A stretch of DNA of 64,000 bases. It comes from SVFI01 sp045535935 (GTDB lineage: Bacteria; Bacillota; Clostridia; Lachnospirales; Lachnospiraceae). A model generated the notes under the pieces. That model ran no database searches. It saw nothing but the letters and a program-made list of their open reading frames with translations, and was not told the DNA's origin. Below are positions 15,477 through 24,543 of the stretch, piece by piece. The DNA is taken from positions 1 to 64,000 of the forward strand of contig JAZSMO010000011.1 in the NCBI GenBank assembly GCA_045535935.1, read 5' to 3'. The position numbers and the translations under genes were made by a program. Positions within the stretch are counted from its first letter, which is position 1; each line of letters opens with the position of its first letter.

Positions 15477-17483
15477 TCATACAGCCTTCTTCCCCTTCAC
15501 AAGAGCCCAGCCGACGACTGCCAATACGACACCTACAAGTGTAACTACCACTATCTCTGCGCCGCCGAGACTCTCCTCCATCAGCACCGGGAACATTTTT
15601 CCGACCTGCTCCGGATAAAGAGAAATCAACACCGAAACGAAGTTGTTGATAAAATGCATCAGCATCGAAACAAAGATACTTCCGGTCATATATGCAGCCA
15701 CCGTCAGGCCAAGACCGATAATGCTGATGGTAAACATCTTGATAAGACTCATGTGATAAGCCGCAAAGATCAGTGTCGTCGCCACAATCGCAACCCATGG
15801 CTTGCATTTCTCGCGCAGCGTCCCCATCAAGAATCCGCGGAACAAAAACTCTTCCCCTATGGCAGGCATTACAGCCATCACAAGAACAAGCACCCAGGCC
15901 GGTTGTCCTTTAATCATTTCATCCATTGCCTTCAAACTCTCTGCACTCTGCGGAAATACCGGTGTAAGAAGCGCACCGGCCACAAGTGCCAGCAAAAGGC
16001 CTGCCAAGGCGAGGCAGATTCCTCCGATCACTCCCTTTATGCGCGGCGCCTTCACAGAAAACACCTTCTTAAAATCTGCCTTCATGTACCATGCATACAC
16101 AAGCGGGCAGATTAAGATAAACGCCTGCTGCACTGCCACACCGCCGAAGCCAAGTTTTAACTGCGCATAGGTTCCTCCGTACAGCATCAGCAAAAGTACG
16201 AGACACATCAGAAGTACACAGTCTCCGATGCCCGGTATCTGCTTCTCTTTCATCTCACTGCGCTTATCAAACAATTTTATGCTTGAGAATCCTTCAGAGA
16301 ATAAAACAGACTCACTGTTGTAAATTCTTCCGAGCACCATAATTGCCAGTAAGCTGTAGGCAACATTAGATGCCAGCACAATGCCGAACAGTGCATAGTT
16401 ATAATTAAATTCAAACAAACCTGCCACAAGAAGCGCCACGTTTACAACCGGAATCGCCGCCGTCTGCACGGTCAGCTCCACATCCGGAAGCATCGGCGCA
16501 TAGCTGGCAAACATAAACACGAACATAACCGGTGTCGCATAGTTGTTGGCATCCTTGAAATTCTTTGCGAACACGCAGGTACACATACACACCGCTGTGA
16601 CAAACAGCGCGAACACCATCATAACAAGAATGGTAATCAAAATTCCCGGTACAAATTTCGTGTAATCAATGACAATATTCATGTCCGCAGCCGCTGCCAT
16701 AGAACTGGATACCAAAAATGCCATGGCGCCGCACATGGAAATCACATTAAGAAGCGCTGACACACCTGCAATTACGGAAACCGCAAGGAACTTACTCATA
16801 ATCATCTCAAAGTTTGTCACAGGTAATGTAAGAAGTGTCTCGAGTGTTCCTCTCTCCTTCTCACCTGCGGTCACATCGATTGCCGGATAAATGGCTCCCA
16901 GCAGAATCATTGTGATAATAAAAAAAGGCATCAAAGTTCCAAGCATACTTCCGATGGATTCCTCCGTGGAAGAAAGGTCATTTTCCGCAATTTGAACCGG
17001 ATTCAAAATCATCTCTGCATCCAGTCCCGCATCTTCAATCTGCTGCTTCGTCAGCGAAGATTTGTAAATATCAAACACTTCATCCAGCGCATAGGACGCC
17101 GTAGAAGAATTATCCTTTGCGGACAGATAATGAATGGTAATCTCTTTTCCGTCCAAAGTCACGTAGGCATCGATGGTTTCTGCTTCTAACGCCTCCCTGC
17201 AGGAATCTTCCGAAACCACCTTGACCGCATACCCGATTTCCTCCGCCTTATCTTCCAAAATGTCCGACACAGCTGTTTCCAGCTCAGCACAGTCCTCAAA
17301 TGCCACAAGATACGTTTTCTCCTCCTGGCTCTGAATAATGGAGGAACTCAGAAGTGCCATACCGACAATCAACAGCGGATAAAGCACAAGCGGCAAAAGT
17401 ACCATCATGACCATGGTCTTTTTGTCCCGGAATATATCTCTGATTTCGCGCTTAAACAGCGCACCCATACGTTTTACATTCAT
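15477..17483 (-). CDS. ABC transporter permease fused to a CPBP-family membrane protease
   Basis: The 668-residue polytopic membrane protein has two parts. Residues 1 to about 400 resemble NatB/ABC-2-type sodium or drug export permeases, with a first helix near 20-45, an extracytoplasmic domain and a cluster of helices containing GEKERGTLETLLTLPVT. The C-terminal part (about 430-668) is a CPBP (Abi) intramembrane protease-like domain, with the EExxxR motif in GEEFLFRGFLMG, then FAAYH and HFINNF as likely metal ligands. Its start overlaps the ATPase gene by 4 bases. Permease-CPBP fusions are known in Firmicutes; the substrate and any proteolytic role are unknown. No clear terminator follows before the repeat array. 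Confidence 0.88.
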   Translation of the reverse strand: MNVKRMGALFKREIRDIFRDKKTMVMMVLLPLVLYPLLIVGMALLSSSIIQSQEEKTYLVAFEDCAELETAVSDILEDKAEEIGYAVKVVSEDSCREALEAETIDAYVTLDGKEITIHYLSAKDNSSTASYALDEVFDIYKSSLTKQQIEDAGLDAEMILNPVQIAENDLSSTEESIGSMLGTLMPFFIITMILLGAIYPAIDVTAGEKERGTLETLLTLPVTNFEMIMSKFLAVSVIAGVSALLNVISMCGAMAFLVSSSMAAAADMNIVIDYTKFVPGILITILVMMVFALFVTAVCMCTCVFAKNFKDANNYATPVMFVFMFASYAPMLPDVELTVQTAAIPVVNVALLVAGLFEFNYNYALFGIVLASNVAYSLLAIMVLGRIYNSESVLFSEGFSSIKLFDKRSEMKEKQIPGIGDCVLLMCLVLLLMLYGGTYAQLKLGFGGVAVQQAFILICPLVYAWYMKADFKKVFSVKAPRIKGVIGGICLALAGLLLALVAGALLTPVFPQSAESLKAMDEMIKGQPAWVLVLVMAVMPAIGEEFLFRGFLMGTLREKCKPWVAIVATTLIFAAYHMSLIKMFTISIIGLGLTVAAYMTGSIFVSMLMHFINNFVSVLISLYPEQVGKMFPVLMEESLGGAEIVVVTLVGVVLAVVGWALVKGKKAV

Positions 17484-18280
17484 GCTTTTTCCACCTCCTC
17501 CATAACATAGTGGAACGCATCACGGAGATTTTCTGTATTGCACTCTTCCAGGATTGCTTTCGGACTTCCTTCTTTGACGATTTTCCCCTGATAAATCATC
17601 AGAATCCGGTCGCACAGAAACTGCGCCTCCTCCAGATAGTGGGTGGAATAAAGAACCGTCTTTCCCCGCTCCTTCTGCGATTTCATAAAATTCACGATCG
17701 CATCGGCGCTTAAGATATCAAGTCCCAGCGTCGGCTCATCAAATATGTAAATATCAGGATCGTGAATCAGACATCTGGCAATGGATGCACGCTGCGTCTG
17801 ACCTGTTGACAGCTTTTCAATACGGTTATCCAAAAAGCTTTCCATATCGAGAACATTTGAGATCTCAGCAATCCGCTTCTCAGCTTCCGATTTTTCAATC
17901 CCGTATATCTCCGCAAGCATATACAACATCTCACGGGTGCTCATGCGGTGATAAAGCTTCGTATTTCCCGACAGATAACCGATCGACTTCTTTAAATCCA
18001 CCGGATCGGTCAGCATCTTTCCGTCTTTATTTTCAATGGACACGGTCCCTTCCGTCGGCTCCATCAGCGAGCCGAGCATCCGAAGAAGCGTGGTTTTTCC
18101 CGCTCCGTTCGGCCCTAAAATACCAAGAATTTCTCCCTGCGGCACCTGGAACGAAACATGGTCCACCGCATAAAACGTTTCTTTTTTCCCTGTTTTTTTC
18201 CCTTTCTTTCCGAGCCCCTTTTTCTCTTCGGAAAGAACAGTTCTCTCAAACTGTTTACACAAATTATCAGCAATGATCAT
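17480..18280 (-). CDS. ABC transporter ATP-binding protein (NatA-like)
   Basis: Starting at 18280, with GGAGGG 8 bases upstream, the protein has 266 residues. It shows Walker A GPNGAGKTTLLRMLG, the signature LSTGQTQRASIARCL and Walker B DIYIFDEPTLGLD, followed by the H-loop STHYLEEA. A lysine/glycine-rich insert (KKGLGKKGKKTGKK) sits near residues 24-38, before the Walker A motif. It supplies energy to the permease-protease fusion encoded 4 bases in overlap downstream. Its start overlaps the end of trmD by 14 bases, so the transporter has been joined to the rimM-trmD transcript. Confidence 0.95.
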   Translation of the reverse strand: MIIADNLCKQFERTVLSEEKKGLGKKGKKTGKKETFYAVDHVSFQVPQGEILGILGPNGAGKTTLLRMLGSLMEPTEGTVSIENKDGKMLTDPVDLKKSIGYLSGNTKLYHRMSTREMLYMLAEIYGIEKSEAEKRIAEISNVLDMESFLDNRIEKLSTGQTQRASIARCLIHDPDIYIFDEPTLGLDILSADAIVNFMKSQKERGKTVLYSTHYLEEAQFLCDRILMIYQGKIVKEGSPKAILEECNTENLRDAFHYVMEEVEKA

Positions 18281-19031
18281 TCTCTGCCCTCCATTTTTCA
18301 TACAGATCCGGTCGCCTCTCCTTGGTACGCTTGAGCGACTCTTCCAGCTGCCACTTTTCGATCAGCTTATGGTTACCCGACAAAAGCACCGGCGGAACCT
18401 CCTTGTCGTGCCATACCTGCGGGCGCGAATACTGAGGATGCTCCAAAAGACCATTTCCGAAGGAATCGGTCACCGCCGACTCATCATTGTTTAACACCCC
18501 CGGAACCAACCGTGATATCGCATCAACCATAACCATGGCCGGAAGCTCTCCTCCCGTCAGCACATAGTCACCGATGGAAACATAATCGGTCACAACCTCT
18601 TCCAGAACGCGTTCATCAATTCCTTCGTAATGTCCGCAAAGAAGTACCAAATCCTCTTCCTTTGCAAATTCCTGCGCCATCTTCTGATCAAACACTGCGC
18701 CCTGCGGTGTCACATAAACCACACGTACTTTCTTTGCATCATCCGCCACATCGGCTGTAGCATTTTCAGAATCCGAAGTTTGCCTGCGCCGCTGTGCAAT
18801 CTGCCCAAGCACCGCCTGTACACAGTCATAGACAGGCTGTGCCTGCATGAGCATTCCGGCCCCCGGCCCATAGGTATAATCATCCACTTTCTGATGTTTG
18901 TTCGTTGTATAATCCCGGATATTAACCGCCTCTGCCTGAATACAGCCCTTCTGCATAGCACGGCCGAGGATGCTCGTTCCGAGTCCTTCCATAATCATCT
19001 CCGGAAATAATGTCAGCACATGAAAAAACAT
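18267..19031 (-). CDS. trmD: tRNA (guanine-N1)-methyltransferase
   Basis: The 254-residue protein begins MFFHVLTLFPEMIMEGLGTS and has the trefoil-knot motifs LLCGHYEGIDERVLE and SIGDYVLTGGELPAMVM. It methylates guanosine 37 of tRNAs to prevent frameshifting. An insertion near residues 88-105 (RRRQTSDSENATADVADD) lengthens one loop compared with compact homologues. It follows rimM by 11 bases, as is usual, with GGAGGAG before the ATG. The usual next gene, rplS, is displaced by an ABC transporter. Confidence 0.97.
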   Translation of the reverse strand: MFFHVLTLFPEMIMEGLGTSILGRAMQKGCIQAEAVNIRDYTTNKHQKVDDYTYGPGAGMLMQAQPVYDCVQAVLGQIAQRRRQTSDSENATADVADDAKKVRVVYVTPQGAVFDQKMAQEFAKEEDLVLLCGHYEGIDERVLEEVVTDYVSIGDYVLTGGELPAMVMVDAISRLVPGVLNNDESAVTDSFGNGLLEHPQYSRPQVWHDKEVPPVLLSGNHKLIEKWQLEESLKRTKERRPDLYEKWRAENDHC

Positions 19032-19042
19032 GTCATCTCCTC

Positions 19043-19552
19043 CTAATCCAGTAAGCCCGGCATAACAAATACGGTCACTGTGCGCTTCTCCATATCAACG
19101 CCGCGCACACACTCTTTAATCGCCGGAAACAGATGCTCTTTTCCTTCCGGTGTTTTCACCACGTACACATCATTGGCGCCGGTCTGTATCACATCCACAA
19201 GCTCACCGATTTCTTTCCCGTCCTCATCGCAGACAGACATACCGATCAAATCTGCAATAAAATACTCATCCTTTGCACATTTCACGGCATTTTCTCTCGT
19301 CACGTAGAGGTTGCAGCCTTTGTATGGCTGAATCTCATCCAGACTGTCAAATCCTTCAAACTTCAAGATCACAAACTGCTTAAAGAACTTCACACTCTCT
19401 ACCTTGACCTCACGCATTCCGGACGGTGTTTCCAGTACATAATCTTTATTCTTTTTAAAACGTTTTACGTCATCCGTCATAGGAAATACTTTCATTTCCC
19501 CACGGACACCATGTGTGGAAGAAAGCACTCCCACCTGCAACATATTCTCCAT
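19043..19552 (-). CDS. rimM: 16S rRNA processing protein RimM
   Basis: The 169-residue protein has the RimM beta-barrel start LQVGVLSSTHGVRGEMKVFPMTDD and the PRC-barrel region YFIADLIGMSVCDEDGKEIGEL, followed by GKEHLFPAIKECVRGVD. RimM binds S19 and helps 30S maturation. GAGGA precedes the ATG. It starts 13 bases after the stop of a multipass membrane protein gene, so it must be transcribed with that cassette or read through from rpsP-khpA; I see no promoter directly before it. Confidence 0.96.
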   Translation of the reverse strand: MENMLQVGVLSSTHGVRGEMKVFPMTDDVKRFKKNKDYVLETPSGMREVKVESVKFFKQFVILKFEGFDSLDEIQPYKGCNLYVTRENAVKCAKDEYFIADLIGMSVCDEDGKEIGELVDVIQTGANDVYVVKTPEGKEHLFPAIKECVRGVDMEKRTVTVFVMPGLLD

Positions 19553-19565
19553 AAATTGTTCCTCT

Positions 19566-21104
19566 TTATTTCTTAATCTTCTGCATTAATTTCTTTCCGC
19601 CTGCTTCCAAACATTGGCATATCACGGATATTCCCATGGCACAAAGCGGAAGCATCATCACAAGATAAAACAGCACATATCTGGACTTTGCCTCCCAAAG
19701 CATCTGGAACAAAAATCCGCCGATAAATATTAAATGAAACAGATACGCTGTCTGCTCTCCTTTTTTCAAAAGTAAATACACTGCACTGACCAGTGCCGTC
19801 GCATACATGAATGACTGCAGCATATTCATAAACTGCAAAATACCGTCATAGTACCGCCCGAACATAATCTCATGTTTTATCTGCGAAATATCACTGTGAT
19901 CCACACCCGCATTCAAGACAAGCAGCGCCTGATAACTTGGCTCATCCCACTGGCTCAAAATCTTTTCCCGATAAAACTGCCATGCAATTCCCGGATTGTT
20001 TGCAAACTCCGTGAGCCGTTCCCGGATATAGGTCATCGCCTCCTCATTGGCAAGCTCTGTGTTATATCCGTTGTTTTCATATATCTCTACACCGTACTCG
20101 CTGTACCAGCCATTTCCGCGGACACCTTCCTGCATTCCCATGGCAATCCATCCGGTCGGCGGAATTCCGTCCGACACATCCTGCCCGGAGCGCAGTTCGT
20201 ACCCGGCCTGTATCAGTCCACGTCCCGCAAAAACAAATACAACGCAGAGCAAAGCAGCCAACAGAAGCATCGGTTTTCTCTCTTTTATAAACCGGAGCAG
20301 AAAAACAATCACAACCGCAATGACAACAATCATGCTGTTCGCCCGGAATACAACGGACGCAAATGCGGCAAGATACATAAAAATCAAGTTCCGCACTCTC
20401 TGATTCTTTAAATACACCGTCATCTGCCATACAAGCAGCACTGAAAACAGCATGGACATACATTCCCCGTAAACAAAGGAAATATAAAAGTACAGCGGAA
20501 ACAGGAAAATAAGCAAAAGCATATAGTAAATCGAAACCTGCTTCCCGAAAAGATTTTCCGTCAAGCGTGCTCCGATGATACTCATCACAATTAATGCCAA
20601 CAAATTCAGCACTATCAATGCCGTTTGGGCATATTCTCCCGCCAGAGCCGTCACTACTTCCATATAGAGCGTCAGTCCAAGCTGATACGGGTACTGTGCC
20701 AAATATCCGCCTCCGACCAGTCCGTCGTAATTGCCCTTCAAAAATAACGAAGCATTTTCAAGCAAAAAAAGCTGGTCTCCCGTCGGCGAAAACGTAGTTC
20801 CGTCAAACACATAAACGATTCCCACAAGAGCAAACACAGCGAGAAGCACAATTCCCGAAATCTTTTGCGCCTTCTCTGCCTTTATGCCCCGTCTTATAAC
20901 AAAGGCAATGGCAATCGCAAAAAAACCGAACATAAGATGCATCCACAGCGGATCACTCACCACATGTTCCCATTCCAGGTAATCCTTCGGAAACATATGG
21001 GAATAAAACAGGGAATAATAAAGCAGAAACAAAAGCAAAACCGCAGATATCGCTGCAATCGCCTTATTCAAAAACCAATATATTTTTTCTGTCCGGCTCA
21101 TCAT
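19566..21104 (-). CDS. Multipass membrane protein, GT-C glycosyltransferase-like (1 of 3)
   Basis: The 512-residue protein has about 12 predicted membrane helices and a soluble loop around residues 310-390. An acidic/aromatic segment after the first helix (KDYLEWEHVVSD) and the segment TTFSPTGDQLFLLENASLFLKGNY lie where GT-C transferases have their catalytic loop, but no defining motif can be named. The ATG at 21104 overlaps the previous stop as ATGA, indicating translational coupling. Together with the two upstream genes it forms a cassette placed between khpA and rimM. Transfer of polyprenyl-linked sugars to a cell-surface polymer is plausible but inferred only from topology. Confidence 0.75.
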   Translation of the reverse strand: MMSRTEKIYWFLNKAIAAISAVLLLFLLYYSLFYSHMFPKDYLEWEHVVSDPLWMHLMFGFFAIAIAFVIRRGIKAEKAQKISGIVLLAVFALVGIVYVFDGTTFSPTGDQLFLLENASLFLKGNYDGLVGGGYLAQYPYQLGLTLYMEVVTALAGEYAQTALIVLNLLALIVMSIIGARLTENLFGKQVSIYYMLLLIFLFPLYFYISFVYGECMSMLFSVLLVWQMTVYLKNQRVRNLIFMYLAAFASVVFRANSMIVVIAVVIVFLLRFIKERKPMLLLAALLCVVFVFAGRGLIQAGYELRSGQDVSDGIPPTGWIAMGMQEGVRGNGWYSEYGVEIYENNGYNTELANEEAMTYIRERLTEFANNPGIAWQFYREKILSQWDEPSYQALLVLNAGVDHSDISQIKHEIMFGRYYDGILQFMNMLQSFMYATALVSAVYLLLKKGEQTAYLFHLIFIGGFLFQMLWEAKSRYVLFYLVMMLPLCAMGISVICQCLEAGGKKLMQKIKK

Positions 21105-22318
21105 GCACACTGATCCTCTCTCACTCCCGTCTGCTCCAACACATCCATACCAACCACAAAAAGAAGTAATAATCGCAGAAGGGCTCCGATCACATTGAAT
21201 CCTTCAAAAGAAAACCAAAGAAGCGTCTCGGAATAGGACTCCAGTGCAATCAGATTCATCACAACCGGAATCCACATTTTCTTTTTGCCCTCCAAAAGAT
21301 AGTGCATGGATGTTATTTCCGCAATATAGGCATAACGGTCATGCATGTGCGGCAATAAATAGGTAATCAAAAGTACACTGAAAGTCGTAAGCGAACACAA
21401 AAAACGTGCGCTAAACACAATCTTTTTCTGATACAGATAGTATACCAGCGCCACTAAACCGAGTCCGCAAAACCACAGACAAATGGTAGAAATCTCTTTG
21501 TCCAATCCGTCAAACTGCCAGAAAGAATATACATTCGGAAACTCCAGCTGAAGTTCTCCGAAATCCTGTGACTGGCGGAAATATATGGTCAGAAGATCCA
21601 CTGCTCCTCTCCCTGCAATCCAGGAAGGAATCAGCGTGATGCAATACACAAACGGAATCCAAAGCAAAGTACGCAGACGGTAACTTTTCTTTATAAATAA
21701 AATAGCAACCACCGGCAACACAAACACGGTCTGCAGTTTGAACGAAAAAGCACATCCCAGAAGAAACATAACGATGTCGTCCGTTCCGATGGTGAAGGCT
21801 AACTTTTTCCATGCGATTTTCTTTGAAATGTCCGTTGTTGCGCAAAGCAGCGCCGACAAAATAAAAATCGTATAAATATTGTCACACTGTCCCCAGACAC
21901 CGGAGTTTGTAATTACGGTCGGCAACATCAAGACAAAGATATAAATCAGTATCTTTTGATATTTGCTTTTTCCCTTTCCGATCAAAAGACAAGCGACAAT
22001 TGCAAGCACAAAATCGAGCACCATGCTGACTCCCTTAATCAGATAAAGAGGCTCTATATCAAAATAGGAAATAAGCATCAGGATATGCATATACGCCGGC
22101 GTATAGTTTCCTATCTCATGACCAAGCCCCGCAAATCCGCCATATTGCTTAAACGCATCCACCCAAGGCTTTAAGCAGATCGTATAATCCGGAAATTTCA
22201 GATCAATAAAAATTACCCTGAGGTACCATGCGATCGCTGTCGCAATGAGTACAACGATGACATCCATCACTTCCCAGTTTGTTTTTCCAATTTTTTTGCA
22301 AAGTATTTTTTCTAACAT
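21101..22318 (-). CDS. Multipass membrane protein, GT-C mannosyltransferase-like (2 of 3)
   Basis: The 405-residue protein has about 10 membrane helices. The first extracytoplasmic loop contains DLKFPDYTICLKPWVDAFKQ, whose DY(T)-type acidic pair and following aromatic residues recall GT-C mannosyl- and galactosyltransferases. The later segment LPHMHDRYAYIAEI (a HxHxR pattern) is also typical of such polytopic transferases. It starts 2 bases before the end of the preceding gene's stop region with AAAGGG upstream, and overlaps the next gene by 4 bases. The acceptor and sugar donor cannot be read from the sequence. Confidence 0.75.
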   Translation of the reverse strand: MLEKILCKKIGKTNWEVMDVIVVLIATAIAWYLRVIFIDLKFPDYTICLKPWVDAFKQYGGFAGLGHEIGNYTPAYMHILMLISYFDIEPLYLIKGVSMVLDFVLAIVACLLIGKGKSKYQKILIYIFVLMLPTVITNSGVWGQCDNIYTIFILSALLCATTDISKKIAWKKLAFTIGTDDIVMFLLGCAFSFKLQTVFVLPVVAILFIKKSYRLRTLLWIPFVYCITLIPSWIAGRGAVDLLTIYFRQSQDFGELQLEFPNVYSFWQFDGLDKEISTICLWFCGLGLVALVYYLYQKKIVFSARFLCSLTTFSVLLITYLLPHMHDRYAYIAEITSMHYLLEGKKKMWIPVVMNLIALESYSETLLWFSFEGFNVIGALLRLLLLFVVGMDVLEQTGVREDQCA

Positions 22319-22319
22319 C

Positions 22320-23840
22320 TTACTGCCCTTTCTGTGTCAAATCCGCATCTTTTTTTGCGAAGCATTTATTTAAAAACACAACTCCGCAAACGGTCATCAG
22401 AATAAAACAAGAAAAATAATTCACCATGTAGCGCGCATGTACTTCCCACAAAAGCAGGAAACACAAAAGTCCGAAGGTCGCCAGTGAAACAGGAAGCCAT
22501 CTGTGCTCCGCTGTCTTCTTCCGAAAGACATCTACCGCCGTTTTTATCATATAAAACACGCCAAAGATCAAATACACATACCACAGAGAAGAACAACTGT
22601 CCCAATAGGTGTCGTAATTGTCTCCCAAAAGTGTCACGGTGTCCGCCAGCTCTGTCTCTTTCTGGAATCCGAACAAAAATGTATAGGACAACTCAAAAGA
22701 ACCGTCGGAAAATGCAAGAATCCCCTTATTTTTCAGATGCTCCATCATTCCGGCAAAACCGAAATCTTTCACTCTGCTGACAATCTCCCCGCGGACTTTT
22801 TCTTTTCGCTCCTGCGGGTCCTCTATGGATCTTGAAAACTCCGTATCATCCGGCGAAAATCCCGGATTGTCATTCAGTCCCATCATCACCCACGTTTCAA
22901 GCGGTGTATTCATCTGCTCCGCCACCTGCTTGCTTAAGTGGGTATCGTAAATACAACTGTCCAGCAACAGATTGGCACTGATATAAACCGCAACAAAGAT
23001 AGCGACAACCATCGCCAGTTTTTTCCACTGCGCGGACAAAAAGAGCGCAGCGCAGACTGCAATCAGCATAATAAATACCGTCGGTTTGAGAATATAGCCC
23101 ACCACTGTGACCACAGCCATAAGTATACTCCACACGCACATCCGAACCGTATCCTGACTTTTATCGAGATACAAATAAATCAAATACAAAAGAACCGGAA
23201 ATACCATCGTCAGCTGATCTGTATAAAAAACTGCCCCCATCAGGTACATCGGCGGATATATGGCATATAAAACAAGGGAAAAAACTGCTTCCGACGCCGA
23301 AAACATTTTTTTGCACACGGCGTAGGTCGCTATCACCATTCCCGCACACAGTACGCAGTTGATAATCATGCCGACCAGGTAAAAATCGTAAAACCCTACC
23401 TTTGCAGCCATCTGAAACGCAATCATCAGCAGCATCATCGGCCCGATATTATTCGGATAATAGTAGTAATAATCGTAAAACCGTTCAAAGGTACCGGTCA
23501 CGACCCAGTCCGTCGCCCCGTGATAGAGCGAAGAATAATCGTACAACGGATTTACCCGCAGTTCATTTCCGAAAAGAAGCTGCGCAGCAAACAGTACAAC
23601 GACGTACACAGCCAACACAATCGTTCCGTATTTTTTCCAGATTTTTTCTGTCCGTTTGATCCCCTTGTAGACGAAAAACAAGGTCACGATACCTAATACC
23701 CATTGCAAAATGCGAAGCGCACTCTCTCCGACGGTTCTCGGCACAAAATCTCTTCCGAGAATATCCAGCAGAAGTTTGAAAAAAGCAAGTGCAATCACAC
23801 AATATAATATTTTATAAATAACATTGGCTGTTTTGTTCAT
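22320..23840 (-). CDS. Multipass membrane protein, GT-C glycosyltransferase-like (3 of 3)
   Basis: The start at 23840 is an ATG preceded by AAGGAG; an in-frame TTG 24 bases upstream is less likely. The 506-residue protein has about 12 membrane helices, a tyrosine-rich loop (FERFYDYYYYYPNNIGP) near residue 130 and a large soluble segment near 315-420. The overall plan is the same as the protein at 19566-21104 (similar length, loop positions and C-terminal WEVHARYMVNYFSCF versus WEAKSRYVLFYLVMM), so the two are probably paralogues. It is the first gene of the cassette and has its own promoter at 23887-23916. Confidence 0.75.
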   Translation of the reverse strand: MNKTANVIYKILYCVIALAFFKLLLDILGRDFVPRTVGESALRILQWVLGIVTLFFVYKGIKRTEKIWKKYGTIVLAVYVVVLFAAQLLFGNELRVNPLYDYSSLYHGATDWVVTGTFERFYDYYYYYPNNIGPMMLLMIAFQMAAKVGFYDFYLVGMIINCVLCAGMVIATYAVCKKMFSASEAVFSLVLYAIYPPMYLMGAVFYTDQLTMVFPVLLYLIYLYLDKSQDTVRMCVWSILMAVVTVVGYILKPTVFIMLIAVCAALFLSAQWKKLAMVVAIFVAVYISANLLLDSCIYDTHLSKQVAEQMNTPLETWVMMGLNDNPGFSPDDTEFSRSIEDPQERKEKVRGEIVSRVKDFGFAGMMEHLKNKGILAFSDGSFELSYTFLFGFQKETELADTVTLLGDNYDTYWDSCSSLWYVYLIFGVFYMIKTAVDVFRKKTAEHRWLPVSLATFGLLCFLLLWEVHARYMVNYFSCFILMTVCGVVFLNKCFAKKDADLTQKGQ

Positions 23841-23886
23841 CTTGGGCAATGCTCCTTCATCCAAACAAAAGAATACTATCTTATCT

Positions 23887-23916
23887 ATTATATAACAGCT
23901 TGTCCTGTTTTCACAA
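23887..23916 (-). promoter_or_regulatory. Promoter of the membrane-protein cassette
   Basis: On the minus strand TTGTGA, an 18-base spacer and a perfect TATAAT lie just downstream of the khpA terminator and about 50 bases before the cassette's first start codon. Confidence 0.65.
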
Positions 23917-23946
23917 TAAAAAAATCCGGGGTCACTACCCCGGATT
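23917..23946 (-). terminator. Terminator of rpsP-khpA
   Basis: AATCCGGGGT and ACCCCGGATT form a perfect 10-bp stem with a 4-base loop followed by seven or more T on the minus strand. It starts 6 bases after the khpA stop. Confidence 0.92.
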
Positions 23947-23951
23947 CTCTC

Positions 23952-24179
23952 TTAGATAATCTCAACGTTCACTTTCTTATTGTCATTCACAGAAGCCGCT
24001 TTCACAACCGCACGGATCGCTTTAGCAATTCTGCCCTGCTTTCCGATTACTTTACCCATATCAGAAGGTGCTACATGTAATTCCACCGTAATGGTCTTGC
24101 CTTCTGTCTTTTCGGTTACAACAACTTCATCAGGATTGTCAACAAGAGCTTTTGCGATTACTTCTACTAACTCTTTCAT
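23952..24179 (-). CDS. khpA: KH-domain RNA-binding protein KhpA (YlqC)
   Basis: The 75-residue protein is one KH domain, with the GxxG loop in VIGKQGRIAKAIRAVVKAA. KhpA forms a complex with KhpB and influences cell division and elongation in Gram-positive bacteria. It lies 29 bases after rpsP, the standard arrangement, with GGAGGTGG before its ATG. Transcription stops just after it at a strong terminator, which cuts the ancestral link to rimM. Confidence 0.95.
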   Translation of the reverse strand: MKELVEVIAKALVDNPDEVVVTEKTEGKTITVELHVAPSDMGKVIGKQGRIAKAIRAVVKAASVNDNKKVNVEII

Positions 24180-24208
24180 AATCCACCTCCAAAAGTGTTA
24201 TGACAATA

Positions 24209-24454
24209 TTATTTTTCGATTCCTGCCTGTTTGAAAATTTTGCTAACAACTTCTGTCGGCTGAGCTCCGTTTGCTAACCATTTTTTAGCAAGCTCTTCGT
24301 TTACTTTGAATGTGCTCGGATCTGTAGTCGGATCGTATGTTCCGATCTCTTCGATACATCTTCCGTCTCTCGGGGATCTTGAATCAGCTACTACGATTCT
24401 GTAAAAAGGAGCTTTCTTCTGTCCCATTCTTCTTAATCTGATTTTTACTGCCAT
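24209..24454 (-). CDS. rpsP: 30S ribosomal protein S16
   Basis: The 81-residue protein has the S16 start AVKIRLRRMGQKKAPFYRIV and the characteristic ADSRSPRDGRCIEEIGTYDP. It is an early assembly protein of the 30S subunit. GGAGGTAC precedes the ATG. It is 89 bases downstream of ffh and directly upstream of khpA, the order seen in most Firmicutes. Confidence 0.98.
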   Translation of the reverse strand: MAVKIRLRRMGQKKAPFYRIVVADSRSPRDGRCIEEIGTYDPTTDPSTFKVNEELAKKWLANGAQPTEVVSKIFKQAGIEK

Positions 24455-24543
24455 TTCTTTGTACCTCCAAATGTTTTAATAAGTTTATTGGTTTATATTT
24501 GAATAGAAATCATCCTCGCAATCGGACAAATCTCTAATCTTCA

